64,000 nt of DNA, taken from the NCBI GenBank assembly GCA_030295235.1, contig AP026154.1:464501-528500 (forward strand), in the 5' to 3' direction. The translations under genes were made by a program, and so were the position numbers. The stretch is from Fistulifera solaris. Taxonomy: Eukaryota > Bacillariophyta > Bacillariophyceae > Naviculales > Stauroneidaceae. Below the pieces are notes generated by a model. The model saw only the letters and a list, made by a program, of their open reading frames with translations, ran no database searches and was not told the origin of the DNA. Every line of letters begins with the position of its first letter. The stretch's first letter is position 1. This document shows, piece by piece, positions 11,811 to 22,293 of this stretch.

Positions 11811-12433
11811 ATGAAGGTTGCGGTGCTAATTGTTTCTCTTCTTTCGCTTTGCGGAACGGAGAGTTATTCTCCGAGTGAGTTTATTTTAAATTCAGTGTGC
11901 TAGATGTACAATCGGCTCTCGCTTTTTTCTCATACAATCTTCTAAAAAAACAGATGCCAACAAGGCCAACCGGCCGGTAGTAGTAGAGATGCAAAAGCGG
12001 CCGCCGGTGCCTTTGCCGCTTTTACTATTGCGAGTTCGGTTCTCACGATGCCTCCCGCCGCCAACGCAGTGCCGGCGTTCCCCACGCAAGTATTGGCGGA
12101 AAAGGTCATCCGTGAAGGTGTTTACGGAGAATACGAGATTGATCTTCCCGAACAGAAATATGATGATGCTCGATCGACCTTCAAGTCCGCGAAAGAGACC
12201 AAAACCAAGAAAGGTACGTGGATGCGGAAGCAGCTGAATACGAAATATAATGACGGCTCTCACCGCTTGTAATAGGCAAATACACGGCTTTGCTCGCCAT
12301 CCTTATTGTGGGAAGTTTCATCATTCCAATGGCTCAATACTGGTGGTACGTGAAGGATGATGATAGTTCGGACAAATTCTTTGCACAGAATGTGCCAGAC
12401 CCGGAACCTCCCAAGAAGAAGGGTTGGTTTTAA
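11811..12433 (+). CDS. Thylakoid-targeted single-span membrane protein (photosynthesis-associated candidate)
   Basis: Three exons fit GT..AG rules: 11811-11874, 11965-12213 and 12276-12433, giving about 156 residues. The presequence has three parts. First is a signal peptide (KVAVLIVSLLSLCG) with a TES/YSP junction, which is ASAF-like with Tyr at +1. A short transit-like stretch follows. Last is an Ala-rich hydrophobic segment (AFAAFTIASSVLTMP) ending ANA/VPAF, typical of a lumenal cleavage site. The mature part is about 55 lumenal residues, one transmembrane helix (ALLAILIVGSFIIPMAQYW) and a short tail, PPKKKGWF. Tripartite targeting plus one helix resembles small photosystem subunits, but I cannot name the family. 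Confidence 0.65.
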
Positions 12434-12586
12434 AAAGCTTCATTTGACAATTTCCTGGGGTTCTTGGAAGCGTACTGGAGTTGCAATGAATGGACGGAGA
12501 TTTGACATCTGATAAAAGAAACGTAAAAAATGATTTTTATGTATCTTATTACTGTTTCCAATGTCTCTTTTCAGTTTGCAGTTTTC

Positions 12587-12808
12587 TCATGGCTGCGGAC
12601 ATGACGAGTCGCCATTCATTATGGCGGTGCCCATCCGCCGTGGCCACGTGACAACACTTTCTAGAAATTCGTTCGCATCCGCCACGAAATGAAAGACCGC
12701 TTCAAAAGGTTGCAAAATGACCCAAAAGGCCGCCGCGAAAAAAGCGACCGGCCACACAAGAAACACCAAAATGATGATCCAAAGGACCGAAAAGCAGGGA
12801 TTGCCCAT
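12587..12808 (-). CDS. Small hydrophobic membrane protein, tandem copy 1 (73 residues)
   Basis: The ATG at 12808 gives GNPCFSVLW and matches the start of the neighbouring copy. The reading frame upstream has no conserved content. The protein has one long or hairpin hydrophobic stretch (residues 5-35, with a central WPVAFF), then LQPFEAVFHFV, TWPRRMGTAI and a terminal SSCPQP. It is closely similar to the gene at 13108-13329, also 73 residues, and to the two-exon gene at 57194-57536. Short proteins beginning MGNPC and containing a WP motif in a membrane segment occur in other eukaryotes; their function is unknown to me. This copy is intronless. Confidence 0.7.
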   Translation of the reverse strand: MGNPCFSVLWIIILVFLVWPVAFFAAAFWVILQPFEAVFHFVADANEFLESVVTWPRRMGTAIMNGDSSCPQP

Positions 12809-13107
12809 AATGAACGTTTTATCAACTATGCGAAAGAGCTGACGAATAAAAGCAAGCAATAAATGGTCGACAAACGCAATTCGAAAGAGAAGGGGATGAA
12901 TGGAAACGGATCGAAATGATACTAGAGTTGTCAGGTGGAGGTTCACGAAAATGGTGTACTTTAGAAGCTTCTCTTGAATGAGAACTCTTATAGACTACCT
13001 GGTAAAATGGAGGCTTCCGATTTCGGCTGATACCACTATAAATAGTTCATGAATGATTAGTTCTGACCTTCATTTTTTTTATTTTTCAAAAAAGAAAGGT
13101 GCTTGTT

Positions 13108-13329
13108 CTAGGGCTGAGGACAGGATGAATCGCAGTTCACAATGGCTCTTCCCAACTTTCGCGGCCAGGTCACAAATCCTTCGAGACATTGATTGGCGCC
13201 TTTCACAAATCCAAATAAAGCTTCAAAGGGCTGCAGGAACACCCAAAGCACGGACAGAAAAAAGGCCAAAGGCCAAGCCAGGAACCATAACAGGATCATC
13301 CATAGTAAAGAGAAACAAGGATTGGCCAT
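13108..13329 (-). CDS. Small hydrophobic membrane protein, tandem copy 2 (73 residues)
   Basis: The ATG at 13329 gives ANPCFSLLW. Residues shared with copy 1 run through the whole length: NPCFS, the WP-containing membrane stretch (WPLAFF), LQPFEALFGFV, TWPRKLGRAI and SSCPQP. Same strand and exactly the same length as copy 1, about 300 bases away, so this is a recent tandem duplication. It is intronless, while the third copy at 57 kb has an intron between LQ and PFEA. Confidence 0.72.
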   Translation of the reverse strand: MANPCFSLLWMILLWFLAWPLAFFLSVLWVFLQPFEALFGFVKGANQCLEGFVTWPRKLGRAIVNCDSSCPQP

Positions 13330-13842
13330 GATCGACGTCTCGGACTGCAAGGGTTTGCTTTTGATGATTAAGTAGGGTCGGAATACTTTTTATGAAAAGA
13401 AAGAGAGAAATTGTGAAAACGGGATAATACTCCGTTCATCATCATCTTGTTCATCGAGGTCGATGGTCGATCGATCGAATGACAAATAACAGGGTATGGA
13501 TCTTGTGAGAAGAAGCAAGTGAGTGAATTGCGAGCGGTACTAAAACTATTTTCAAGTACAAATCAGATAGTTGCCGTAATACCGCTACGAGCACAAATCC
13601 CGGGTCTGTCTGTATCCGTCGCGGTCTGATCGTCGCTCGCGCAACCTCATTATTTCTTTTGCACCGCCATTTTGCCATCCTTGACAACAAAGAATAAGGC
13701 GGGGGACTAAGTATAGTCCTTGGCATCCTATTACTCCTCCGTATTGTCTTGTAACCTAGTAGATTGGTTCACTCACAACAACAATAATACGCACACGCAC
13801 GCACACACACAAACACACACACACACAATTCTTCATCAAAAC
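13330..13842. other. Divergent intergenic region with an AC-rich microsatellite next to the uL23m start
   Basis: About 510 bases. It contains an imperfect (AC)n tract at 13790-13828 that ends 14 bases before the uL23m start codon. No gene is supported; the minus-strand open frame at 13451-13726 has no recognisable content. Confidence 0.5.
13790..13828. repeat. Imperfect (AC)n microsatellite
   Basis: Alternating CA/CG dinucleotides, becoming a pure CA run, immediately upstream of the uL23m coding region and therefore probably in its 5' untranslated region. Confidence 0.9.
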
Positions 13843-14211
13843 ATGAGAGGACGCCGACTGCTGCAACAATTTCGCATGTGGATGCCAACGATGCCGTTGA
13901 CGCTCGTTTCCGCCAAAAATGCCACGCCCACACATCCCGCTCGGGCCGTCTTTCGAACTTTGCCGCGCATGACGAAGCACGAAATTAAAGAATATTTGAC
14001 CAAAATTTATCAATTGCCGGTAAAGCAAGTTAATACGATGAATTATCAAGGGAAACGGAAGCGATTGTTGACACAAAGCAAGCCGGTATATTTCAAATAC
14101 AAGGATTTCAAAAAGGCGGTAGTGACTTTCGATGATTCCTTACGAGATGTTGGTCTCGGTATGCGAATTGTAGAGCTTGAAGAAGGTGAATTGGCGGATG
14201 GTGGAAAGTAA
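13843..14211 (+). CDS. MRPL23: Mitochondrial large-subunit ribosomal protein uL23
   Basis: 122 residues from ATG 13843 (RGRRLLQQFRMWMP). The open frame extends upstream through the AC repeat, but that part is a His/Thr artefact. The basic, Arg-rich N-terminus fits a mitochondrial import signal. The uL23 core is visible: LPRMTKHEIKEYLTKIY, then LPVKQVNTMNYQGKRKR (the extended loop that contacts 23S rRNA) and FKKAVVTFDD. Mitochondrial L23 sits at the polypeptide exit tunnel. The length fits the mitochondrial rather than the cytosolic form. Confidence 0.85.
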   Translation: MRGRRLLQQFRMWMPTMPLTLVSAKNATPTHPARAVFRTLPRMTKHEIKEYLTKIYQLPVKQVNTMNYQGKRKRLLTQSKPVYFKYKDFKKAVVTFDDSLRDVGLGMRIVELEEGELADGGK

Positions 14212-14312
14212 AAAACATGGAGTGAATGTTGGAAGAATTAAGAGACGTGACTGCTTGATTATGCTACTCAATGTTGACTAAAGTGCAACTTATCGTAACT
14301 TATTTTTTAGTT

Positions 14313-17300
14313 CTATGATTCTTCAAAGTTTTGCAATACTTCACCAATCAGGTAAAGATCATCACGAGCTGTAGCGTGTACTTTTTCGAACCAAATAATG
14401 ACTTGGTCGCTCCAGATACGAAGGATTTGCCAAGCCAACGAACTGCCCAGTAGCAGGCGCGTGGTGATGGCGCGGATCAACGGAGACATATCCCACAGTG
14501 AGGACGACACATACACAAAACTCATGGGAATCGCCAGGATCCAGGAGAGTCCCATGAACATTGGAATCGCCACATAATGCAGTAAAACAGTCTTGTCGAC
14601 CTTGTCGAATTCCCAATTCACCATCACTGCACGAAGAATTTCTAAAAATTGGGCCATGCGTCCATATTCCCCTTGCCACGTGAGTCGTAGTCGACCTCCC
14701 ACCGTTTGCCATGCGGCGGCCCGGGCATCGGCAGGATTCTCTTCTTCGACGCGGCCTTCCACGACAAAAATGTGGAAGCGCCGTGTCAATACCCTCGTAA
14801 ACACAAGAACGACCACACATACAACAACAGACCCCCGGTGGCCCAACTCGCCCCAAGTGACTCCCATTGAATCATTCGTCCATGACCCGCAAACCAGTCC
14901 ACTGATTTGAGAAAGGCTAGATCGTAGGCAACACCCAGAAGTAATGGTGATAATCCAAAGAACAGGAGCAAAGTTTCGAGCAGTATCAGAGATTTACGCC
15001 ATGGTGGAAAATGAAATCCTCGGGCCCAAGTCGTCAGTCGTTCCCATACCGTGTGTTCACTCCTTGCAACGGAACGTGCCACAATGGCGGTGGGTGGAAA
15101 TGTCATGAGAAAACCGATCAAAAAAGCAGCGGGGTCGTGAACCCATTGATCTGGAACACGGAGAATATGGTAGACAAACCTCCCGGCAAAGAGTGGACCC
15201 AAGAATATAGTACTGAGCAAAAACGTTGTGGCAATCCAAGAAGACAATAGCAGTGTCACAATTTTACCCGTCATGGTGATTTGGGACGAAAACGTATCGT
15301 TCTTTTGAAAGAAAGACTGCCGACAAGCCACGCTCCGCTCAATGTCCGACTTTCTCTCCGAGCGGTAGGCCCATCGTCCTTGGACATCGGGTGGATCCGC
15401 GCCCAAATCATCCCAGCCCTCCGGCGGGCGGGGTATTGGTAACCCTATTCTTTCGATCCATAAACTAATAAAAAACTCATTTTGGTTGCCAGGTTCGCGT
15501 TCCAGTCGGTATTTGCCAATTTTCGTCGGCAAAGAATAGATCTACTTCTCATGGATTTGCCTGGAAGTAGCACGGGTAAACGGATAAAATCTGAGCCAGT
15601 AGGCAGCACACGCTGGCCGTCGGCCTTAGCTTTAGGTGCTCGCACTTTGCTCCCTGGATTCAACACTTTAAACTTTGACAGTTCTGCATCAATCAGCTCC
15701 TCTGCTTTTGTATCCGTCTTGGCAAGGTCATACCAAAACGACACGAGAGTCTTTTCACTTTCAAACACTTCCCGGCTTCCTAAATATTCGAATCGATCAA
15801 CGCGCAGAGGTAATACTCTATCTCGAATCCCCATGATCCCCGTTATGAGTTTCAGCCAATGATGCTGCATTTCACCCAAGCCATTCTTGTACCGTTCCAA
15901 AAGACCAAGCATCGACAGATGGAAGAAAATCAATTCAAACGGCACTTGAATTTTGGGAGAGATCAAATAGTACAACTTGAGACGGAATGAAGGAACAATT
16001 GATTGAAGGAAAGGTAACTTCAGCATTTGCGTCGGAATATAAATGTGCATGGTCCATAGAGCAGCGTAAATGACTAACGAAACTAACATGCGTTTGGCGT
16101 GTGTAGCGGTAGTTTCATGTAAAAGGTTTCCCAACAAGTCGGGCTGAGGCTCTTGCGGACGAATCACTTGAGATAAAAGATCCGGGTGTACAACTTCGCG
16201 AAGCTGCAACACGGATACCGTTACCAATAGCATAAAAGTGATCCCCATAACCCAGTGAAGTAAGACAAAGGAAAACAGATCACAACCAGCGTATGCAATA
16301 CGCTCTTCCCAAGTGCATCCCAATACACTGGAGACAGAGGCATCCAAACACAGCCCCAGCAGCATGGGCAATAAAAACATTTTTGCAAAAAGCAACACTC
16401 CCACTTTGACCACAGCCATCATTCCGTCGAGCGCCACGGCAATCGCCACATTTAAGGCGACACCCGGTTCGTCACCCAAATGTCCCTCCACAGCCGCCAT
16501 GCGTTCCTCCCACGTTTCACGAGTATCTTCGGCTATAAGGCCACCGGATGTCGTCATGGCTCCCAATACGTTCTGCGCCGCCACCCATAGGGCTCGGACC
16601 GACCACGCCGCCGCGGCACACGCGAAATAGCCCATAATAATGGCAACGAAATCCTTCAAACGAAATACCGTTTCCTGCCGTTGACTCTGAGCATCAATCT
16701 CACTTAATATTGACCAGAATCCATCGACCTCCGACAGCGTTTCGTTACCGCGAGGAAACAGACCGGCTGCTACCGCCATTCCCACGGTGCGGGGAATGTA
16801 ACAAAAGAATCCAAGGTACACTGCATTGAATGCCAACAGCCACAAAACATTCCGTACCACTGTCAGTATGGGACCCCGAACTCCGAGTAATTCATCTAAA
16901 GCAATGTTAATGTCGACATCCATGTTTTCATCGCCATCCAAATCAAAGGGGCGATTGTTGTTGTTAATATTCTCGGGCGGTGGGTTGTGAATGACTTCAT
17001 CTTCTCGAACGAATTCGGGCATATTCAATTCATCTTCTTCCTCTTCACTGTGATTGGGAACCTCATCGAGACTATCGTACGAATCATCATCGTCATCGTC
17101 TTCCGAGTCGTCGTCGTCGTCGTCGTCATGATTCACGGGGCGCATCGCCGCCTGTCGCAATCTTCGGGGTGGTCGTGCCAATATTTCTTGTTGTACCATT
17201 TCCCATACACCATTGTCAATGTTTTCTTCGGCGGGTGGCACTCGTTCGGGTGCCGGCACTGGAAGGGCGGCCGCGGCAACCACGGTGCGATCCCCCGTTG

Positions 17301-18013
17301 TTGCCATTCGATGCGTAAAAAGTCGACAAAACTCATGATCGACAAGAAGCTGATGATAATGGAAGCTGCCACCACTAAGCCACTGGCCCAATCTTCGATG
17401 CGAGCGGAACGAACCCACAATTCACTAGGACGATAATGCATCCAACCATGGTATTGGTAGGCCGTCAACCACGGTGTTACTCCTAACCACAAGACAATCG
17501 CAAAGGAAACTCGACTCAATTGAGGCAACCACCGTATGATCAAACGTCGGACGACTCCGTAGACAACTTGCGTCGGAAACAATCGGGACGGCGCCGAAGC
17601 AGCATACAGAGGCGTGAATCGAAAGGGAGTGTGACACAATTCACAAGTCCCATTATTGCCGCGTTGCACTTGCAGCCAGGATTGCAAACAATCTTGATGC
17701 GTCAAACCAATACTGCCGGAGCAACGACATGGTTTGTACAGTGGGTGACTGGAATAATGATAATGGTGAAGACGAAGAAGAGTGGGATTAGAGAAAAGAA
17801 AATAGTTTCAAGCAATAAAGGGAGGGAAACACAAAACGACAGGCAAAACAAAAGCAATCGAGAATCAGATCCCCCCAGTCCTGCACAATTCAAATAAGCG
17901 AGTCACAATAAAGCTTACCCGTCTTCAGCTGGACCACGGCAAACCCGACATTCGTCTTCATCATCGTCTTCGTGAAGCGGATGGATGTATTGCTGCGCCG
18001 CATGATCTTCCAT
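14313..18013 (-). CDS. MARCH6: Doa10/MARCH6-type ER membrane RING-CH E3 ubiquitin ligase
   Basis: The ATG is at 18013. Exon 1 (17919-18013) carries DECRVCRGPAEDG; the intron is 17749-17918; exon 2 resumes with HPLYKPCRCSGSIGL, THQDCLQSWL and CELCHTPF. Together they form a complete RING-CH finger (C..C, C.C, H..C, C..C). An acidic linker with an Asp run and more than ten hydrophobic segments follow. The protein ends DDLYLIGEVLQNF, which matches the conserved Doa10/MARCH6 C-terminal element including its Asn. Total is about 1,180 residues, between human MARCH6 and yeast Doa10. Doa10 ligases ubiquitinate misfolded or short-lived proteins at the ER and inner nuclear membrane. Three one-base slips interrupt the frame, at 17292-17296 (G5 on the minus strand), 15531-15533 (T3) and 14792-14794 (G3); each run reads one base short. 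Confidence 0.88.
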
Positions 18014-18549
18014 TTTGCTGCGTTTGATATTGTTGTTGACTGCAATTGAACACTATCCCCGTTAAATCTCTCTCGTAAAGCGATTCGCTTTAGAATTGTA
18101 GAAATAATTAAAGAGCAAGGGAAAGAGCAAGAATGAACTAGTTGCAACAATAATACTATAGCGCTGTACTGGTATTATAAAAAGAAAACGGAGGAAATAA
18201 ATCGCACCGCAACGCTTAACTATACAAAGTACCAGTGCATGCAGTACGAGGTGCACCTGGTATCGTCCATCGTCTGCTAAAGAGCGAGAGTTTTTACTAC
18301 GTAAAAAGTGTTGTCGGAAAGGATTGTATAGTAATTGATACCGTTACGATACTTAATTCAAGGACAGATGGGCAGACCGTCACGCCGCCCAACAAAGGTT
18401 TTCTCGTCCGCCAACCGCAAAAAAAAGAAACGGAAGGAAAAGCTATCACTTCTTTCCAACATTTATTTTCAAAGGAGCAAACCAGAATATAATATTGTAA
18501 CAAGCAAATACAACCTGGTATCTGTCTACTAACACCAGTAACAACAAGA
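18014..18549. other. Divergent promoter region, Doa10 and AC19
   Basis: About 540 bases between two divergent starts. Nothing beyond AT-rich sequence is recognised and no gene is supported. Confidence 0.4.
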
Positions 18550-18946
18550 ATGAGCGTCAATGAAGTCAAATTAAAGAAAGCAACCACGCCCTTGACCATT
18601 CTCGGCAATGGCCCCGCGACATCTCGGACTTTTTGTATCGGCGATGAAGATCACACGTTGGGGAATGCTTTACGGCATATTTTGATCCGTCAACAGGATG
18701 TCGACTTTGCGGGATATTCCGTCCCGCATCCGTCCGAACCGTTTGTGCACATTCGTGTACAAACTTCGTCAGAAAACAGCGGCCGCGGCTTTGCATCAAT
18801 CCTGTCATACCTTGTCGCAACAATGTCAACTCGTGTTGGAGCAATTGGAGCGGTTGGTGCCGGCCACAAAAGAAGATCGGATCCGGATTGAGCAGGCGTT
18901 ACTGGAAGATGCGGAAGAAGAGGATGAGGATGAGATGGAAGAATAA
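18550..18946 (+). CDS. POLR1D: RNA polymerase I and III subunit AC19 (RPAC2)
   Basis: About 131 residues from ATG 18550 with a short acidic tail ending DEDEMEE. The core motif FCIGDEDHTLGNALRHIL, then DVDFAGYSVPHPSE and HIRVQT, is diagnostic for the Rpb11/AC19 dimerisation fold; the PHPSE element separates AC19 from Rpb11. AC19 pairs with AC40 in the assembly platform of Pol I and Pol III. After QTSSE the frame slips at AAAA (18773-18776), which reads one base long. Correcting that gives TAAAALHQSCHTLSQQC, the expected C-terminal helix. Confidence 0.88.
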
Positions 18947-19189
18947 AGAATGAATGAAAGCGAATTCATGAAACGGGTAGGACAAGCTATAAACAGGCTG
19001 CGTTTGTGTTCCGGTGAAACGATCATCGGCTTCCGTTCAAAAATTATCGAAAATTAGGCGGTAGGTTAGGTTGCAGTCGAAGCAAAGGAGTACTAAGAAG
19101 GACATTTTTTATATGTGTTATGCTGGCTAGCCTGTGAATCAACTGGTAATCTATTATATACGGACATTGAATGAATATCTTTATCTGGC

Positions 19190-19639
19190 TCAGTAACCAT
19201 CATTGCTAATTGTCACATCATAATCTCGATACCGTTCGTCTTCCAAGACGATTTCTCGACTTATGGCGTGATTGGCCAAGCCAAAGCCGTAACTGAACCC
19301 GTAAATTTTCATTTTTGGTGGTTGGCAATCGATCCGACCACCTCCCGTGACTTCTAAATCGGTATAACCCGCTTGTGATAATTGTTCCAGGACCGGTTCC
19401 GCAGCATCGCGGTGATAATGGGCACCCCGTTTACTGGCGACGAAATACTGTTCGTCGCCGCTTGGCGATTGCGCACGAATTAACACGTATTTGTGACAAC
19501 CCGTATCAATTTGAACAGATGGTACTCTGGTAAAGGGAGTTGTTTTATTATTGGTAGTGTTGCGGTACCGACCTTGCAAAGCGGCTGCTTTCTGTTGATC
19601 TTCTTCGTTTGTCGTGTACTGTGCCTCGGAAGACGACAT
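19190..19639 (-). CDS. PHPT1: 14 kDa phosphohistidine phosphatase (Janus/PHPT1 family)
   Basis: About 149 residues from ATG 19639 (SSSEAQYTT). The upstream part of the open frame starts only at TTG. Family features seen: KYVLIRAQSPSGDEQYFVAS, GAHYHRD (His in the position of the catalytic His53 of human PHPT1), TGGGRIDC, KIYGFSYGFGLANHAIS and a final YDVTISNDGY. The enzyme removes phosphate from phosphohistidine and possibly phospholysine. Length and end match the family closely. The roughly 40-residue N-terminus is not conserved. Confidence 0.88.
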   Translation of the reverse strand: MSSSEAQYTTNEEDQQKAAALQGRYRNTTNNKTTPFTRVPSVQIDTGCHKYVLIRAQSPSGDEQYFVASKRGAHYHRDAAEPVLEQLSQAGYTDLEVTGGGRIDCQPPKMKIYGFSYGFGLANHAISREIVLEDERYRDYDVTISNDGY

Positions 19640-19820
19640 GATGGAAAGATCCTTAACCAGCAAGGAACTTGATTTTTATGATAAAGCCGCTATGACTTGT
19701 AGTGATGTATTGGGTCGATTACGGCGAGAAACAGGAAAATAAAGCATCAATAATTAACAAAAACGCAACAATAAGTTCAGGTTAATATTATCATCGTCAT
19801 TCGTCATCGGCTGTCGGCTG

Positions 19821-20152
19821 TAGATCTCTGTCCGTTCCCAGTTCACTCCAACAGGGAGGGAGTGAACAGGGATTTTGATCGAACAAGGAGTGAACTGGGA
19901 GCATTCCCTGTTCGCATTAATGAGTCCCGTTTACGAAATATGGTAGTCAGTCCCTAATCCTTAACGCTTTAGATTAGAGATTTTCTGTTGATTTACCGCG
20001 CAAACAAAGGAATAAAGGTCTCTGATTGCCGGTCAGACGTCCACCCACTCATTCCCTGTTAAACAGGGAATTGGGAAAATGAACGAGGAAGGGAATTGAA
20101 CTGGGATCCCAGTTGGGAATTCCCTGTTAAACGGAGAACGGACAGAGGTCTA
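19821..20152. mobile_element. MITE-like non-autonomous DNA transposon, 332 bases, TA target site
   Basis: Terminal inverted repeats GATCTCTGTCCGTTC (19823-19837) and, on the opposite strand, GACCTCTGTCCGTTC (20136-20150) differ at one position and are flanked by TA on both sides, as in Tc1/mariner-type insertions. The interior is rich in smaller inverted repeats: CCCAGTTCACTCC near 19838 pairs with GGAGTGAACTGGG near 19890, and TTCCCTGTTAAACAGGGAA near 20061 is palindromic. No coding capacity. It lies between PHPT1 and the prolyl-hydroxylase-like gene. Confidence 0.65.
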
Positions 20153-20363
20153 GTCGGCTGGGACCTTTACAACGTCCTTCACCCGTACCGGTACTGGAAC
20201 ACGGGATTATTATTTTTTTGTTGGCGAACCTTGAAGAACACGAACACTCTAGAGAACGTACCAGTACTTATGCCGGTCGCAAACTCGGTGTGAACAAAGG
20301 AACAGTCTTCACTTGTAGTATCATTTATTACGCACAATCCTTACTCAAGCATTCGCTTGCAAT

Positions 20364-21453
20364 ATGTTTCGTTCACTCTCATCTCGGCGCGTACCACTTT
20401 TTAGGCACGTTTTGAAGAAAGGACTGCTGCTGTGGCTGGGAACCTTTACAGCCGCCCTTTTTCTTGTTGCCTTTCATCGCAACAAACAGGTGGGTGTCGT
20501 GGTTGTACCAAGTAGTAAAAGTATCACCTACTCTCCCGACGCTCTTTCCGCCATTCAAGATCTTCATAACGCCCTTGCCAAACACCGTCTGGATTCCCTG
20601 GCTCGACTTTACTCCAAGACCTACCGACAGAATATTCCCTTTCCACACATTGTCATGGACGGAGTCTTTCCTGAGTCCTATTTGCATTCTGTTCGACAAG
20701 AAGTGTCTCAAGAACTGACTCAACAAGGATGCATCGAGGGATCATCGCAGTGTTTCCACGATATTTCATCACAATATAAAAAATCTACTTTAGACGATGA
20801 AGCGAAAATGGGTTTCTATACTCGGATGTTGTTCGAAAAAATGAAAGGATCGACGTTTGTCACCTTTTTGGAGCAATTATCGGGAATTCGTGGTCTTATC
20901 CCGGATCCTCACTTTCGTGGATCCGGAATCCATTCTGACGGCCCCGGGAGGTACGTAGGAGTAAGAGGGAAACTGATTTTGTTTATTATAAAGGAATCAC
21001 AGGGGGCTGATGGTTTTGCGTGATTGATTTTTTTTCTTTGCTCAGGATTTTTGAACATTCATGCCGATTTCAACAAATACAAAAAGCTCAATTTGGATCG
21101 CCGAGTGAATGTCTTTATCTTTCTGAATGAAGATTGGACAGAAGAAGACGGTGGTCACTTAGAATTGTGGTCGAAGGACATGCATTCATGTCAACAACGT
21201 ATCTTGCCCGCATTCAATCGACTGGTGGTGTTCTCCTCGACCGATTTTTTCCTATCATGGGCATCCTCATCCATTACCGGGACCACGATCACGTCGTAGT
21301 TTGGCCTTGTATTATTATACAAATGGACGTCCCTCATCTGAGTGCATTGACAAGGATTGTTCGGGTGATGGTCATTCGACTTTGTTTCAAAAACCGGTAG
21401 GTTGTGAACGATGCGAGGATGCGACCTGTCAAGCTTATGCCGAAGTAGTGTAA
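20364..21453 (+). CDS. Membrane-anchored 2OG-Fe(II) oxygenase (prolyl 4-hydroxylase/Tpa1-like)
   Basis: Starts at ATG 20364 with a type II membrane anchor (LLLWLGTFTAALFLVAFH). The catalytic core has HADFNKY (iron His and Asp), RRVNVFIFLNEDW, DGGHLELW, FNRLVVFSSTDF and then, after a slip, YHGHPHPL (distal iron His) and RRSLALYYYTNGRP with the 2OG-binding Arg. The tail is Cys-rich (CERCEDATC). One intron runs from 20952 (GTACGT) to 21045. Two T runs, 21048-21052 and 21245-21250, each read one base long; correcting both restores an unbroken family sequence. Probably a Golgi/ER protein hydroxylase; the substrate is unknown. Confidence 0.8.
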
Positions 21454-21718
21454 TGATTTTGTTCTTGTATTTTAAAAGATAGATAATGACTTTGTTTTTG
21501 CTTGATTGAATGCATCGTCAAGAGGAATATCAAACATTACAAGTACATAGCAGTCTAAGTTCGGTTGTTGTTTGTCGTTTCTTCGGTGTACTCGAACCCT
21601 ACTGGAGGACTACGAACGATCTTTTTTTGCCGACGGCGACGACGCGCCGCATTTTTTTTTTGATTCCCTGCTTTATTGTTACTTTAATATCATCATTTGA
21701 AATAACTCGTACTGCAGC

Positions 21719-22293
21719 ATGTCCTCTCATCGTGTCAATTCGTGGCTCCAATTCTGCAATACTGCGACGGCGTTGAGCTGGCTGGCCGCTGTTGTCATTG
21801 TATTATTATTCGTCAAAAGAACGACGACAACTGGTGTGAGACACACGTGACACCTTCGGTACGACTCGCGTTGGGTGTCTCCTGCTTCGAATTCATCAAT
21901 GCTGTTTTCGGTTTCACACGATCGAAACCATGGCAAGTCTTTTTGTTTGCCAGTGTCCGCACGGGCGTGGAAGTATGGGTAACTCCGCTCGTCGGCTGTT
22001 CGCACGTCACGCATGTACTTACAATCACCTGCTGGGCGGTGGGTGATTCCATTCGATTTGGTTGCAATGCTCTGGATACACATTTATCAAAATGGATTCG
22101 TTACAATGTGGGATGTCTCGTATTTCCCATTGGTGCGTTTGGTGAAATGTGGATGGTGTATACTGCGGGGTACCCTTTGGCAGCGGCCTTGTGGCCACTG
22201 GGATTTGTACCCTTGTATCGGCAACTGTTGAAACAGCGAAACAAGTTTATGCAGAGTCTATCAACATCTGATGAAGTCAAGAAAACAAAGTAA
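21719..22293 (+). CDS. HACD/PHS1 (PTPLA) family protein with Phe at the catalytic Tyr position
   Basis: About 190 residues from ATG 21719 (SSHRVNSWLQFCN) with several membrane helices. The family region is FEFINAVFGFTRS, then WAVGDSIRFGCNALD and KWIRYNVGCLVFPIGAFGE. In 3-hydroxyacyl-CoA dehydratases the active pair is Tyr and Glu in YPxGxxxE. Here the sequence is FPIGAFGE, so Glu is kept and Tyr is Phe, and the usual EviRY has become DSIRF. It may be a diverged non-catalytic member. One base appears to be missing near 21847 (ACGTGA): the frame changes from VRHT to VTPSVRLALG. Confidence 0.72.
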
